From CAZQGE01 sp964592815 (GTDB lineage: Bacteria; Bacillota; Clostridia; Christensenellales; CAG-917): a DNA stretch of 39,009 nt. The DNA lies in contig CAZQGE010000007.1 in assembly GCA_964592815.1 (NCBI GenBank), forward strand, positions 1 through 39,009. Direction: 5' to 3'. Shown in pieces: positions 23,533-31,141 of this stretch; the stretch's first letter is position 1; every line of letters begins with the position of its first letter. The notes under the pieces are model-generated. The model was not told the origin of the DNA and did not search any database. It was given only the letters and a program-made list of their open reading frames with translations. The position numbers and the translations under genes were made by a program.

Positions 23533-24216
23533 TTATATAGTGTTTAGCAAAGCGAGTTTATAGCCTACACCACGCACAGCCTCAATCGAAAACGAGGCAT
23601 TTAAGTGGTTCAATTTTTTGCGCAAAAATGACATATAAACTTCCAAATTATTGCTTTCAAATTCGCTGTTAAGCCCCCACGCTTTCAAAATCAAATCATC
23701 TTTTGCGGCAACAAAATTTGGGTATTCGAAAAGAAAACGTAAAAGTTCAAATTCCTTGCTTGTTAAATTGATTTCACCGCTTGGCGTTTTAAGCATAAAA
23801 TTTGAAATATCAAGAGTTGCATTTCCATATTCCAGAGTGTTGTCTGAAACAAGTTTGCCTTTACGTCTTAAAACGGCGCGAATTCTTGCCGATAATTCAT
23901 CAAAAGAAAACGGTTTTGACATATAATCATCTGCTCCATAATCAAGTCCAGCAACTTTATCGCGTTCATCTGAGAGGGCGGTGAGCATAATAACAGGGGT
24001 GTCCAACTTGTTGCGTCGAATTTCTCTTAAAACCTCAAATCCGTTCATTTTTGGCATAATAACGTCCAAAATAATTAGGTCATACATTCCAGTTGACGCA
24101 AAGCATAAGCCGTCTGCTCCGTCATAAACGGCGTCTATGTTATAGCCGTCTTTTGTAAGCATTTTTGACAATGCGTTGGAAAGTTCCTTTTCGTCCTCTA
24201 CAAGCAAAATTCTCAT
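23533..24216 (-). CDS. OmpR/PhoB-type response regulator
   Basis: The 227-aa protein has a receiver domain (1-115; acidic pocket ED at 7-8, phospho-acceptor D51 in LIILDVIMP, conserved SKPF lysine near residue 101) and a winged-helix DNA-binding domain (about 127-225: EINLTSKEFELLRFLFEYPN ... SNNLEVYMSFLRKKL ... IEAVRGVGYKL). It forms a two-component pair with the kinase just downstream. GGAG lies 9 nt before the ATG. Targets are unknown; the flanking SDR and kinase genes are in the same direction. Confidence 0.95.
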   Translation of the reverse strand: MRILLVEDEKELSNALSKMLTKDGYNIDAVYDGADGLCFASTGMYDLIILDVIMPKMNGFEVLREIRRNKLDTPVIMLTALSDERDKVAGLDYGADDYMSKPFSFDELSARIRAVLRRKGKLVSDNTLEYGNATLDISNFMLKTPSGEINLTSKEFELLRFLFEYPNFVAAKDDLILKAWGLNSEFESNNLEVYMSFLRKKLNHLNASFSIEAVRGVGYKLALLNTI

Positions 24217-24323
24217 ATTATATCTCCGTTAGGCTTTTATTGAGTCAAGTATTTCTATTATAGATTGCAGTATTTCTATTAAAATAATATTAAACGACTG
24301 CATAAATCAAAATAATAAGATAA

Positions 24324-25106
24324 TCAACCGTACAACTTGCCTATTGCGTAATTTACCATACGTTTCGGCAAGAATTTTGCCAGCATAACCAAAAAGGCAT
24401 ATTGTTTGCCTCCTACTTTATAGATAGGCGGATTTTTGCTTTTTGCAAGTTTAAGCACGTATTTAGCCATAAGTTCGGCTGGCATTCCGTTTTGCTCGTC
24501 TTTTTCCATTTTATTTACAGAAGATTCAATGCGCTTTCCATATACGGGGTTGTCAAACTTATTTTTTTCTCGCATTGCGGTAAAGTCTGTTTTTACGTCA
24601 CCAGGCAAAAGGGAGGTGACTTTTATGTTGAAAGGTTTGACTTCAATACGTAATGCTTCTGTTACAGACATAATTGCTGATTTAGTCGCAGAATAAAAGG
24701 CTTGAAAAGGAAGTGATAATGGTGCGGCGGCTGAACTCATATTTATGATTGTGCCAAAGTTTTGTTTACGCATATACGGCAAAACGGCTTGAATTGCGTA
24801 AAGGCTCCCGAAAAAGTTTACATCAAATATCTTTTTTACCGCAGTAATATCCGTATCTTCAATTGCGCCCGAAATGCCCATACCCGCATTATTTACCAGT
24901 ACGTCAATCCTACCTTTTTCAGCAACAATGGTTTCTATTGCTGCTTTAACTTGTGCGACATCGGTTATATCCGTTTGAATGCAATTCAAGTCTTCAGTTT
25001 TACGTCTTGCAAGACAATAAACGTAAAAACCATTCTTTTCAAACAATTTTGCTGTGGCGTGTCCAATTCCAGACGAAGCGCCAGTTACGACGGCAATTTT
25101 TTCCAT
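24324..25106 (-). CDS. Short-chain dehydrogenase/reductase
   Basis: The 260-aa protein is a classical SDR: nucleotide-binding TGASSGIG (8-15), VNNAG motif (LVNNAGMGISG), catalytic Ser (NMSSAAAP) and YSATK. A D after the second strand is not obvious; ARRK suggests NADPH preference. The C-terminal region has FLVMLAKFLPKRMVNYAIG, a hydrophobic stretch as in SDRs acting on lipids or sterol-like substrates. The start at 25106 is chosen by GGAGGA and the TGASSGIG position; an upstream in-frame start at 25151 would overlap the promoter. Confidence 0.9.
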   Translation of the reverse strand: MEKIAVVTGASSGIGHATAKLFEKNGFYVYCLARRKTEDLNCIQTDITDVAQVKAAIETIVAEKGRIDVLVNNAGMGISGAIEDTDITAVKKIFDVNFFGSLYAIQAVLPYMRKQNFGTIINMSSAAAPLSLPFQAFYSATKSAIMSVTEALRIEVKPFNIKVTSLLPGDVKTDFTAMREKNKFDNPVYGKRIESSVNKMEKDEQNGMPAELMAKYVLKLAKSKNPPIYKVGGKQYAFLVMLAKFLPKRMVNYAIGKLYG

Positions 25107-25122
25107 AATATCCTCCAATGCC

Positions 25123-25151
25123 ATTATATAACGCAAAATTGTTTGTGCCAA
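25123..25151 (-). promoter_or_regulatory. Promoter of the SDR gene
   Basis: Minus strand: TTGGCA (25151-25146), 17 bp, TATAAT (25128-25123), followed by a normal short leader with GGAGGA. Confidence 0.85.
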
Positions 25152-25249
25152 CTATAATTTTATTTGTCAAATATTATATGGCAGATTTGGGTATATATAA
25201 AGTAAGAAAAAAAATACCTACGGAAAAAGCGGGTTTTTGATGACTTTTG

Positions 25250-25279
25250 TTGACGACTTGCGTGAAATGGTGGTAAAAT
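25250..25279 (+). promoter_or_regulatory. Promoter of the membrane-protein pair, predicted leaderless
   Basis: TTGACG (25250-25255), 18 bp, TAAAAT (25274-25279), then TTTAAT and the ATG at 25286. Initiation should fall on or next to the ATG; no Shine-Dalgarno. Confidence 0.72.
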
Positions 25280-25285
25280 TTTAAT

Positions 25286-26920
25286 ATGAAAAAAACTTTG
25301 AAGTCAGTTTTATCCGTTTTCTTAGTTGCAACCATAATTTTGGTTGTTGCTTTATTTTCGGCTATTTTGCTTTTTCAAGCCTACGTTCAATGCGGAATAG
25401 CATACGGAGCCGATGATATGGTGATTGAACTTAAAAGTGATGACACAAACTACGTTATTACAGCAAATGGAACGCATTATAAAACCATTAAAAAGGACTT
25501 ACTTAAAACACAGGCGCAACAAAGTTCGTTGTTATCTGAGCTTGACGCTTCTTTCTCAAGTGGTTATCAATTTAAGCTAGGCGATGAAATTTTTAAGTTG
25601 ACGCCTGACAAGTTTTCGACTGCTTTTGGCAAAACCAATGAAATTTTATCAAATTTAGCCGTTGTTTTCAGCGGTTATGAACAAACAAACGAAAGCTACA
25701 TTTGGCAATATCGCAAGGTTGGGCAGTCCGAATGGACTGTGGACAGCAGAGAAAGAACCTCAAAATATGCGTTTGGGATTATCTCGCAAGGGGCGTTGGA
25801 ATTGGGAGATTACGAAATTCAAGCCTCTGTTGATTACAGTTTTTATTTTGGCGGGAAAAACTTTGGTCAACGCGTTTTATCGGATATTGTTCAAGTTAAA
25901 ATTTCTGCTTCTGACGACTATTCATTAAAAATTCCGCAAGTTAAAATTGTGTATGGTACAAAACTTAGCGCAATAAATTTTTCTTATGGCTCTTTTTACA
26001 ATCAAACGGGGACTTGGCGTCTTGCGGATAGCGAAATTCCAAGTCGAATAATTGAAAAGGGCAAAAATATCGTGAAATGTACCTTTAAGCCTAACAATTT
26101 AAGCCTTCTTCCTAAGACTGTTGACTTAAATATGTACGGGGTATTAAAAGAAATCAAGGTTATAGTAAAAAACTCAACCTCTGTTTTTGGAAAGTTTGAC
26201 CAAGAAAAATTATCCTACCATTACGAGGGTGGCTATGGCAATCAACTTATGGAAGGCGACACTATCTCTGACGTGGGAATTAAACTAAAGTTAGTCAATT
26301 ATATTGATAATTCAGCTGTTGATGAAATAACGGCGGGTTCGGTTTACCGAATTTTAGGCGACGTTCAAAATCCGGATTATTCCGTAAACTTTGCAAATGA
26401 ATTCGACCCGGATTCATATTGGAAAAACAAAGGTGGTGAGCATACCGTATTGTTTGACAAATTGAATGCGAATTTGAACAATATTGGAACCGTAACTGTC
26501 AGTCGTGAACAAGGTTTTGACATTCAGCTTACGCTTAGCAATACAACCTTTGACCAAAAATTACCTTCCCAATTAAGCCAAAGAGGTAAAGATTTTTATG
26601 CACTTAATGCTTATAAAACGGTTTTTGTTAAGGACGGGGCGGAAGTTATGCTTTTAGGAGAGATAAAATATTCTTTCAGTCAACTTGACAACAAAATTGT
26701 TGCCGTCGCTTATTATGACGGAACAAACTGGACAAAAGTTGAAACCAGCAACGGATATGCTGAATTTCAAGCCAAAGGCGTACAAAACATAATTTTTATT
26801 GGGCAGTACACAGAGGACTGGAACAGCGCAACCATAGTTTTAGGTGTTTTTCTTGCGCTTGGCTTGCTGTGCTTAACATTTTTGATTAAAACTTATGTTG
26901 GAGGGAAGAAAAATGTTTGA
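25286..26920 (+). CDS. Bitopic surface protein with beta-rich ectodomain, unknown
   Basis: The 544-aa protein has an N-terminal signal/transmembrane segment (about 8-33) and a C-terminal transmembrane helix (about 517-538, IVLGVFLALGLLCLTFLIKTYVG), enclosing a large outer region rich in short beta strands and Tyr/Asn/Gly, probably several Ig-like or MBG-like modules (for example VKIVYGTKLSAINFSYGSF and TGTWRLADSEIP). No catalytic motif is seen. The stop overlaps the start of the next gene by 8 nt (ATGTTTGA), so the two are coupled and may form a complex. Expression is predicted leaderless. Confidence 0.7.
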   Translation: MKKTLKSVLSVFLVATIILVVALFSAILLFQAYVQCGIAYGADDMVIELKSDDTNYVITANGTHYKTIKKDLLKTQAQQSSLLSELDASFSSGYQFKLGDEIFKLTPDKFSTAFGKTNEILSNLAVVFSGYEQTNESYIWQYRKVGQSEWTVDSRERTSKYAFGIISQGALELGDYEIQASVDYSFYFGGKNFGQRVLSDIVQVKISASDDYSLKIPQVKIVYGTKLSAINFSYGSFYNQTGTWRLADSEIPSRIIEKGKNIVKCTFKPNNLSLLPKTVDLNMYGVLKEIKVIVKNSTSVFGKFDQEKLSYHYEGGYGNQLMEGDTISDVGIKLKLVNYIDNSAVDEITAGSVYRILGDVQNPDYSVNFANEFDPDSYWKNKGGEHTVLFDKLNANLNNIGTVTVSREQGFDIQLTLSNTTFDQKLPSQLSQRGKDFYALNAYKTVFVKDGAEVMLLGEIKYSFSQLDNKIVAVAYYDGTNWTKVETSNGYAEFQAKGVQNIIFIGQYTEDWNSATIVLGVFLALGLLCLTFLIKTYVGGKKNV

Positions 26921-28115
26921 GCTGTGTTTAAGCGTTCTTTCCTTAAAAGGTATTATAATTATTTCGTTTGAAGCTGTTTTTCTGTTTGCAGTTTTAATTG
27001 CAAACGCGTTACTTATTTATTATTTGAAAATTGGAAAATACAAAAAGTATAGCAAATTCAACTATAAACGTGAAGAAATTGAACTTGTTGAGGAAAAACC
27101 CGCCGAGTTATCTCGACATAGCAGAAAAAAAGCAAAAAGACAAGCTCAAAAAGAAGTTCAGAATTCAGAAATTGTTGCAGATATTGACAATTCTAATAAT
27201 CAAACTTTGCTTGATACCGCTCTAAACGTTAGTGTTTTACCCAAAAATGAGAGTGATGAAAATCTAAAAACAAGTATGCAGAAAAATCTTGATGCGGTTA
27301 ATATTGATGACGCAGAAAGTACGCTTGTTACGTTAGATAATTTTGTTACGTCAGATAGTCTTGACGAAATAAAAACATCTAAAATTTGCGACACACTTGA
27401 AACGGCAAGCACACTTGAAACGGCAAGCACACTTGAAACGGCAAGCACACTTGAAACGGCAAGCACACTTGAAACGGAAAGACCTATAATTTCAGAGTTT
27501 GAAACGGCAGCGCAATTTGATGATACGCTTGAAAATGTTGCTCCAGAAAGTTTGAAAAATGTTGTTGAGCTGTTTGAAAGCGCACCTGCTACTCCGTTAT
27601 TCGACCAAGTGTTTTATACAAAAACACAAGCACCAGAAATTGAAATTGAATTAGAAGACGGCGTAAATTTTGCTGAAATTGATGGCAAAATAACTTTTCA
27701 AAAGAAAATGATTGCAACAAACCTTGAAAATAAGGTTTTGTATAATGCCTTAAAAAATCATATATTAAGTTACAAAAGCATAAAATCACGAGTTGTAAAC
27801 GGTGGTGATTATTTCCGCACGACAGGTAAACCCTTGATTAAAATTATTTTGATTGGCAAAGTTTTGCGTCTGGCGTTGGCTCTTGACGCAGAACAATATG
27901 ATTATAATATTTATCACCAAAAAAATAGAGCGGATATGAAAAAATATGCTGAAACACCTATGTTTGTTAAGGTAAATTCTAGGTTAGGCTTTTTACGCGC
28001 TCAAAAACTTATTGATGATTGTATGGCGCAAAACGCAATTAAGAAAAATAAAAAAGCGCAGTACGTTGACTATGCAAAAGAAATTGCAAATCAACCTGAA
28101 TATTCTGAAAACTAA
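26913..28115 (+). CDS. Membrane-anchored protein with 6-aa repeats and the conserved C-terminal domain
   Basis: The protein is 400 aa from the ATG at 26913 (GGAGGGA upstream). It has one transmembrane helix (about 8-30), a basic stretch (SRHSRKKAKRQAQK, about 67-80), a long acidic, low-complexity linker containing four to five TLETAS repeats, and a C-terminal domain (about 265-380) paralogous to that of the 21157 gene: IKSRVVNGGDYF, IKIILIGKVLRLALALD, TPMFVKVNSRLGFLRAQKLIDD. The positive-inside rule puts the linker and domain in the cytoplasm. It overlaps the upstream bitopic gene; its stop overlaps that of the convergent lipoprotein gene. Confidence 0.72.
   Translation: MFELCLSVLSLKGIIIISFEAVFLFAVLIANALLIYYLKIGKYKKYSKFNYKREEIELVEEKPAELSRHSRKKAKRQAQKEVQNSEIVADIDNSNNQTLLDTALNVSVLPKNESDENLKTSMQKNLDAVNIDDAESTLVTLDNFVTSDSLDEIKTSKICDTLETASTLETASTLETASTLETASTLETERPIISEFETAAQFDDTLENVAPESLKNVVELFESAPATPLFDQVFYTKTQAPEIEIELEDGVNFAEIDGKITFQKKMIATNLENKVLYNALKNHILSYKSIKSRVVNGGDYFRTTGKPLIKIILIGKVLRLALALDAEQYDYNIYHQKNRADMKKYAETPMFVKVNSRLGFLRAQKLIDDCMAQNAIKKNKKAQYVDYAKEIANQPEYSEN
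27393..27477 (+). repeat. Tandem 18-bp in-frame repeat, about 4.7 copies
   Basis: ACACTTGAAACGGCAAGC is repeated four times without a mismatch (27393-27464), plus a 13-bp partial fifth copy. It encodes TLETAS. Perfect identity suggests recent slippage; copy changes would keep the frame. Confidence 0.97.
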
Positions 28116-28678
28116 TTGGCAAAAAAAGATGAATAATTGCTTTGATAAAATTTTGCAACTGCGTTTATAGTGTATAAAATAGCTTTTGAAGTGTAAGACG
28201 CTTGACTGACGTAAATTACGTCGGCATTGTTTTCTGGCGTATAGTCACCACTTAACGGTTCCATATTCAACAAATTTTTCCCAATAAAATTTTTCAAATA
28301 AACGTTTGAGTAGCAGACATCTTCTCTGTTATGCAAATCTTTTAATTGAAAACCAATAATTTTTGTAATTGTGTTGTTTTTTACAAGAATTCCTAGTTGT
28401 GAAATTCCGTAATCTTTTCCTTTGTATGTTGAAGTGTGAAAAATACAGCTATTTCCGCTTTTATATAATGCGTTTATTGATATATATTGAGTCAGCCTTT
28501 TTTGGCTCTGTGATAAATTTAATTCGGTATATGTTGAATTTGTGTCTAAGAGTTCGCAAATGGACGGTTCACGTGAACACGAGCAAAGCAAAAAAAGAAT
28601 AACAAAAATAAGACTTACAAGTCGGATTGCAAGAGTCAAGGTTCTTTTTGGCTTTTGAAAACGAGTTATTTTTTCCAT
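28112..28678 (-). CDS. Lipoprotein resembling an FMN-binding domain
   Basis: The 188-aa protein has an unusually basic N-terminus, a hydrophobic signal (about 14-31) and a lipobox LCSC (Cys34). The C-terminal part (about 85-180) resembles FMN-bind/RnfG-type domains: YGISQLGILVKNNTITKIIGFQL, then NFIGKNLLNME, then VIYVSQASYTSKAILYTINAVAKFY. The last segment sits where the flavinylation motif (SGAT-TS) is found, but reads SQASYTS, so covalent FMN attachment through Ser instead of Thr, or none, is possible. No ApbE is in the window. It is divergent from the ECF cluster; no clear Shine-Dalgarno. Confidence 0.6.
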   Translation of the reverse strand: MEKITRFQKPKRTLTLAIRLVSLIFVILFLLCSCSREPSICELLDTNSTYTELNLSQSQKRLTQYISINALYKSGNSCIFHTSTYKGKDYGISQLGILVKNNTITKIIGFQLKDLHNREDVCYSNVYLKNFIGKNLLNMEPLSGDYTPENNADVIYVSQASYTSKAILYTINAVAKFYQSNYSSFFAN

Positions 28679-28711
28679 ACGTTAAACTTATGCGTTAAAG
28701 CGCGTGATTGA

Positions 28712-28740
28712 ATTATGGAGGTTTGTTGCAAAATTGTCAA
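28712..28740 (-). promoter_or_regulatory. Promoter of the FMN-bind-like lipoprotein
   Basis: Minus strand: TTGACA (28740-28735), 17 bp, CATAAT (28717-28712). Confidence 0.68.
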
Positions 28741-28791
28741 TAGGCACAGTTTGTTGAACACCGATGAAATGGAATACGACAAACATCGCCA

Positions 28792-28819
28792 TTGACATAT
28801 TCAAAAAAAGTGATATAGT
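28792..28819 (+). promoter_or_regulatory. Promoter of the ECF/lipoprotein operon
   Basis: TTGACA (28792-28797), 16 bp, TATAGT (28814-28819). Start expected near 28826, giving a leader of about 175 nt. Confidence 0.78.
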
Positions 28820-28825
28820 TTAATT

Positions 28826-28980
28826 GTGTTCGATTTTCTTTGCCTAAGGGTTGACTATGGTGATGAAAACGGGGGCAATAAACGAAAGAGATTGCCCTTC
28901 CAATGTGAAAAGAGCATTATTTTTGCCGATATGGCAAGAAAATCTTTTTGCGTGGGCGAGCGCAAAAAGATTTTTTTATT
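28826..28980 (+). promoter_or_regulatory. Orphan riboswitch-like leader with intrinsic terminator
   Basis: GATTTTCT-T-TGCC (28832-28844) pairs with GGCAAGAAAATC (28933-28944) as a 12-bp closing stem with one bulged T. Inside are GGGCAAT/ATTGCCC (28873-28879/28891-28897) and a competing TTGCC/GGCAA hairpin (28923-28927/28933-28937). The 3' strand of the closing stem overlaps by 4 nt the 5' arm of a terminator: AATCTTTTTGCG (28941-28952) / CGCAAAAAGATT (28961-28972), then T to 28977. The layout is that of a transcriptional riboswitch. I compared it from memory with the Moco, THF, SAM, TPP, cobalamin, FMN, ZTP and other classes and found no match. Confidence 0.75.
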
Positions 28981-29000
28981 TTATTGAGGGGACAAATTTT

Positions 29001-30272
29001 TTGAGACAGACTTGTTATAATTTTTTTAAGAGTTTCTTTCTAATTCTTGCGCTTATTTGTATTTTGACCGTAAGTTTTGTGGCTTGCGGAGATAATGTGT
29101 CATCTTCAAACAATTGTTTGACTGACGCTTCGGCAGATGACGGTTATGTTTTGACTTTGCAGTTTATGCAAGAAGATAACGTTACGGTAGCAAGCACAAT
29201 ATCCGTAACCAAGAGAGAAATTAAAGATATATATTCCACAAAACCTGTTGTTCTTGACAGCTTCAAAGCAAGTGACAAAACAGATTTTCATAGCGTTAAA
29301 GGCGTATATTTAGACGATATTTTAACATCAAAAAACGTATTAAAGAAAACCACCGATTTTGGCGGATTGCAATTTGTGTCAACAGACAATCACGCGCCTA
29401 AGATTTCAAAAGGTGATTATGATTATCAAAACGGCGGTTCAAAAATTAATATTGCGCTTGAATATGACGGCAACGTTTTGACAGAAACTGGCAAAAGTGG
29501 CGCACTTAGAACAGTTTTACCTAATCGCGCAAATGCAACGTGGGCGAAAAAACTTGAAAAGATTGTGTTCAGCCAACGTGAAGCGGTTATGCCAAGCCCG
29601 ACAAAACTTTACATTTTGCAAACGTTGGATAACGTATCAACGCTTTTGACGTCAAAAGAATTTTCTAAGGCTGATAATGATAATTCATCAATTACACACT
29701 ATTTTCAAGGTGTTGGAATATCTGCGTTGAAAGATGCAGGCATAGTAAGCTATGCGTCAACAGATGAAATGGCTGTTATGTGTTGGAATTATTATGATGC
29801 AACTGTTCAAGCAAATCCTGACAGCTACCAGTTTAACGGTGTGACATATTACAGTTACGCATCTTTTGATAGTGCGGCAATATGTATGAAAACAAAGACA
29901 GACTTATCCGCAGATTGGACAGACGTTGAAAAAGGGCCAGCTTTTGATGGACGTAATATTTCAAACGGACTTAAAAGAAGTTATTTCTCATCATTGGCTA
30001 TAAAAAATACGGCGGTAATCAATATGGAAATGAGTTATCGAGCCAGAATATATAAGCAAACCGAGGCTTTGACGTTAGACAAAATTTTAGAAGAAGTGAA
30101 TATGTTTGACGTCGCAAAAAAATATAAATTGACTGGCATAAATGGTGAAGTTTTAAGTTTTGAGAATGGCTCGGACATAAGAACAACTAAGGTAATCAAA
30201 GACGGAAACGCATACAAAATCAAATATGATACGACTGAGTTTGTGTTGAAGACAGTTGAAATTGTTGCATAG
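29001..30272 (+). CDS. Lipoprotein A of the ECF cluster, sulfite-oxidase-fold-like domain
   Basis: The protein is 423 aa starting at the TTG at 29001, with GAGGGGA 8 nt upstream; an in-frame ATG at 28851 would put the attenuator inside the gene and is rejected. It has a signal and lipobox FVAC (Cys29). Residues about 50-190 resemble an oxidoreductase molybdopterin-binding (sulfite-oxidase-type) domain: FHSVKGVYLDDIL, LQFVSTD, ALEYDGNVL, GALRTVLPN...TWAKKLEKIVFS. A second, more divergent unit may follow (THYFQGVGISALKDAGI). It could be a substrate-capture protein for the ECF importer downstream. The fold call is by pattern only. Confidence 0.65.
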   Translation: MRQTCYNFFKSFFLILALICILTVSFVACGDNVSSSNNCLTDASADDGYVLTLQFMQEDNVTVASTISVTKREIKDIYSTKPVVLDSFKASDKTDFHSVKGVYLDDILTSKNVLKKTTDFGGLQFVSTDNHAPKISKGDYDYQNGGSKINIALEYDGNVLTETGKSGALRTVLPNRANATWAKKLEKIVFSQREAVMPSPTKLYILQTLDNVSTLLTSKEFSKADNDNSSITHYFQGVGISALKDAGIVSYASTDEMAVMCWNYYDATVQANPDSYQFNGVTYYSYASFDSAAICMKTKTDLSADWTDVEKGPAFDGRNISNGLKRSYFSSLAIKNTAVINMEMSYRARIYKQTEALTLDKILEEVNMFDVAKKYKLTGINGEVLSFENGSDIRTTKVIKDGNAYKIKYDTTEFVLKTVEIVA

Positions 30273-30474
30273 TTAAAGGTAGAGCGCAAGAAAATGTAGC
30301 TTAAACAACCAAACTATCAATCAAAAAGAGATAAACAGAATAAAAACTATAACGTAAAAAATAGAAAGCAAAAATAACTATAAAGCAAACTAAATATCAA
30401 TTATAAAAATCAATAAACAACTAAATTGCTAAAAACAAACAAAAAATATAAAAGATGAGGAGATTAAAAAAATT
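30273..30474 (+). other. A-rich, G-poor intergenic spacer within the cluster
   Basis: About 200 bp of mostly A, with few G, no hairpin and no ORF. No terminator is visible, so the cluster may continue through as one transcript. It ends in the ribosome-binding site GAGGAG before 30475. Confidence 0.55.
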
Positions 30475-31140
30475 ATGAAAAAGAAATTGGCAATCCAAGT
30501 TTTATCAGTATTGTTGGTGCTAATTGTAGCAATTGGCGTTTTGTGCGCTTGCAACAACACAACAACAAGCCCACAAACAAAAACAGTTTTGGAAGTAACG
30601 TGCGTTCAAGGTGGCAAAACTAACGTAATTACCATTCCAGATACTGTAACAAAAATAAGCCATTATTACACAAGCAAAGGTGTAACGACTACTTTTACTG
30701 GTTATAATGTAAAAGATATTATATCCAAAATTGGAAAAACCAAGAAAGACGGCAGCTGGCTCAACTTTACAGAAGGCTACAAAAATGTAGAGTTTGTGTG
30801 TGTTGACGATAAAGTAGGCAACACTAATTATGACAACATACCTATTCTTGAAAGAAAATTTACAAACATTGAAATTGAAAGCGCAACAAAATACACGTAT
30901 ATAGTTCGCGATGAGAAAGTTTATGAAGGCGACAAAGTTGCCTACAACGGAACGTCAAGAATTTTTAGTGATAACGATGAAATATTTGTAAATGCAACCA
31001 CTGGCGCGTTGATGACTGAAGCAGAGGGTGGCGTAAGCGTGCACAGAACAAACAGCAAATACATAACAAAATTAGTCATTTCGGGTTGCATAGAAGGCGA
31101 CTGTGAGCTTAGTTTGGCTTGGAAAACTGTAAACGCATAA
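30475..31140 (+). CDS. Lipoprotein B of the ECF cluster, sulfite-oxidase-fold-like
   Basis: The 221-aa protein has a signal with lipobox LCAC (Cys26), then one domain with the same landmarks as lipoprotein A: FTGYNVKDIISKIG, VEFVCVDD, KVAYNG, and a closing GGVSVHRTNSKYITKLVISG. This is the order seen in molybdopterin-binding oxidoreductase domains (G.pL.dLL, vvF.s.DG, NG..L, P.R...P...kwl..I). Known enzymes of this fold bind the cofactor through a Cys after the first motif; I see none at that place, so binding rather than catalysis is likely. The S-component gene starts 1 nt after its stop. Confidence 0.62.
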   Translation: MKKKLAIQVLSVLLVLIVAIGVLCACNNTTTSPQTKTVLEVTCVQGGKTNVITIPDTVTKISHYYTSKGVTTTFTGYNVKDIISKIGKTKKDGSWLNFTEGYKNVEFVCVDDKVGNTNYDNIPILERKFTNIEIESATKYTYIVRDEKVYEGDKVAYNGTSRIFSDNDEIFVNATTGALMTEAEGGVSVHRTNSKYITKLVISGCIEGDCELSLAWKTVNA

Positions 31141-31141
31141 A

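Noticed and set aside
27393..27477. CRISPR array
   Set aside because: The 18-bp units are directly adjacent without spacers and lie in frame inside a coding sequence.
28826..28980. Known Moco or SAM-I riboswitch
   Set aside because: Conserved blocks of the Moco class are missing. A GATGAAAACGG stretch only faintly recalls SAM-I, whose other conserved parts are absent.
28851..29000. In-frame N-terminal extension of lipoprotein A
   Set aside because: It covers the leader stem and terminator and has no ribosome-binding site; the TTG at 29001 gives a standard lipoprotein signal peptide.
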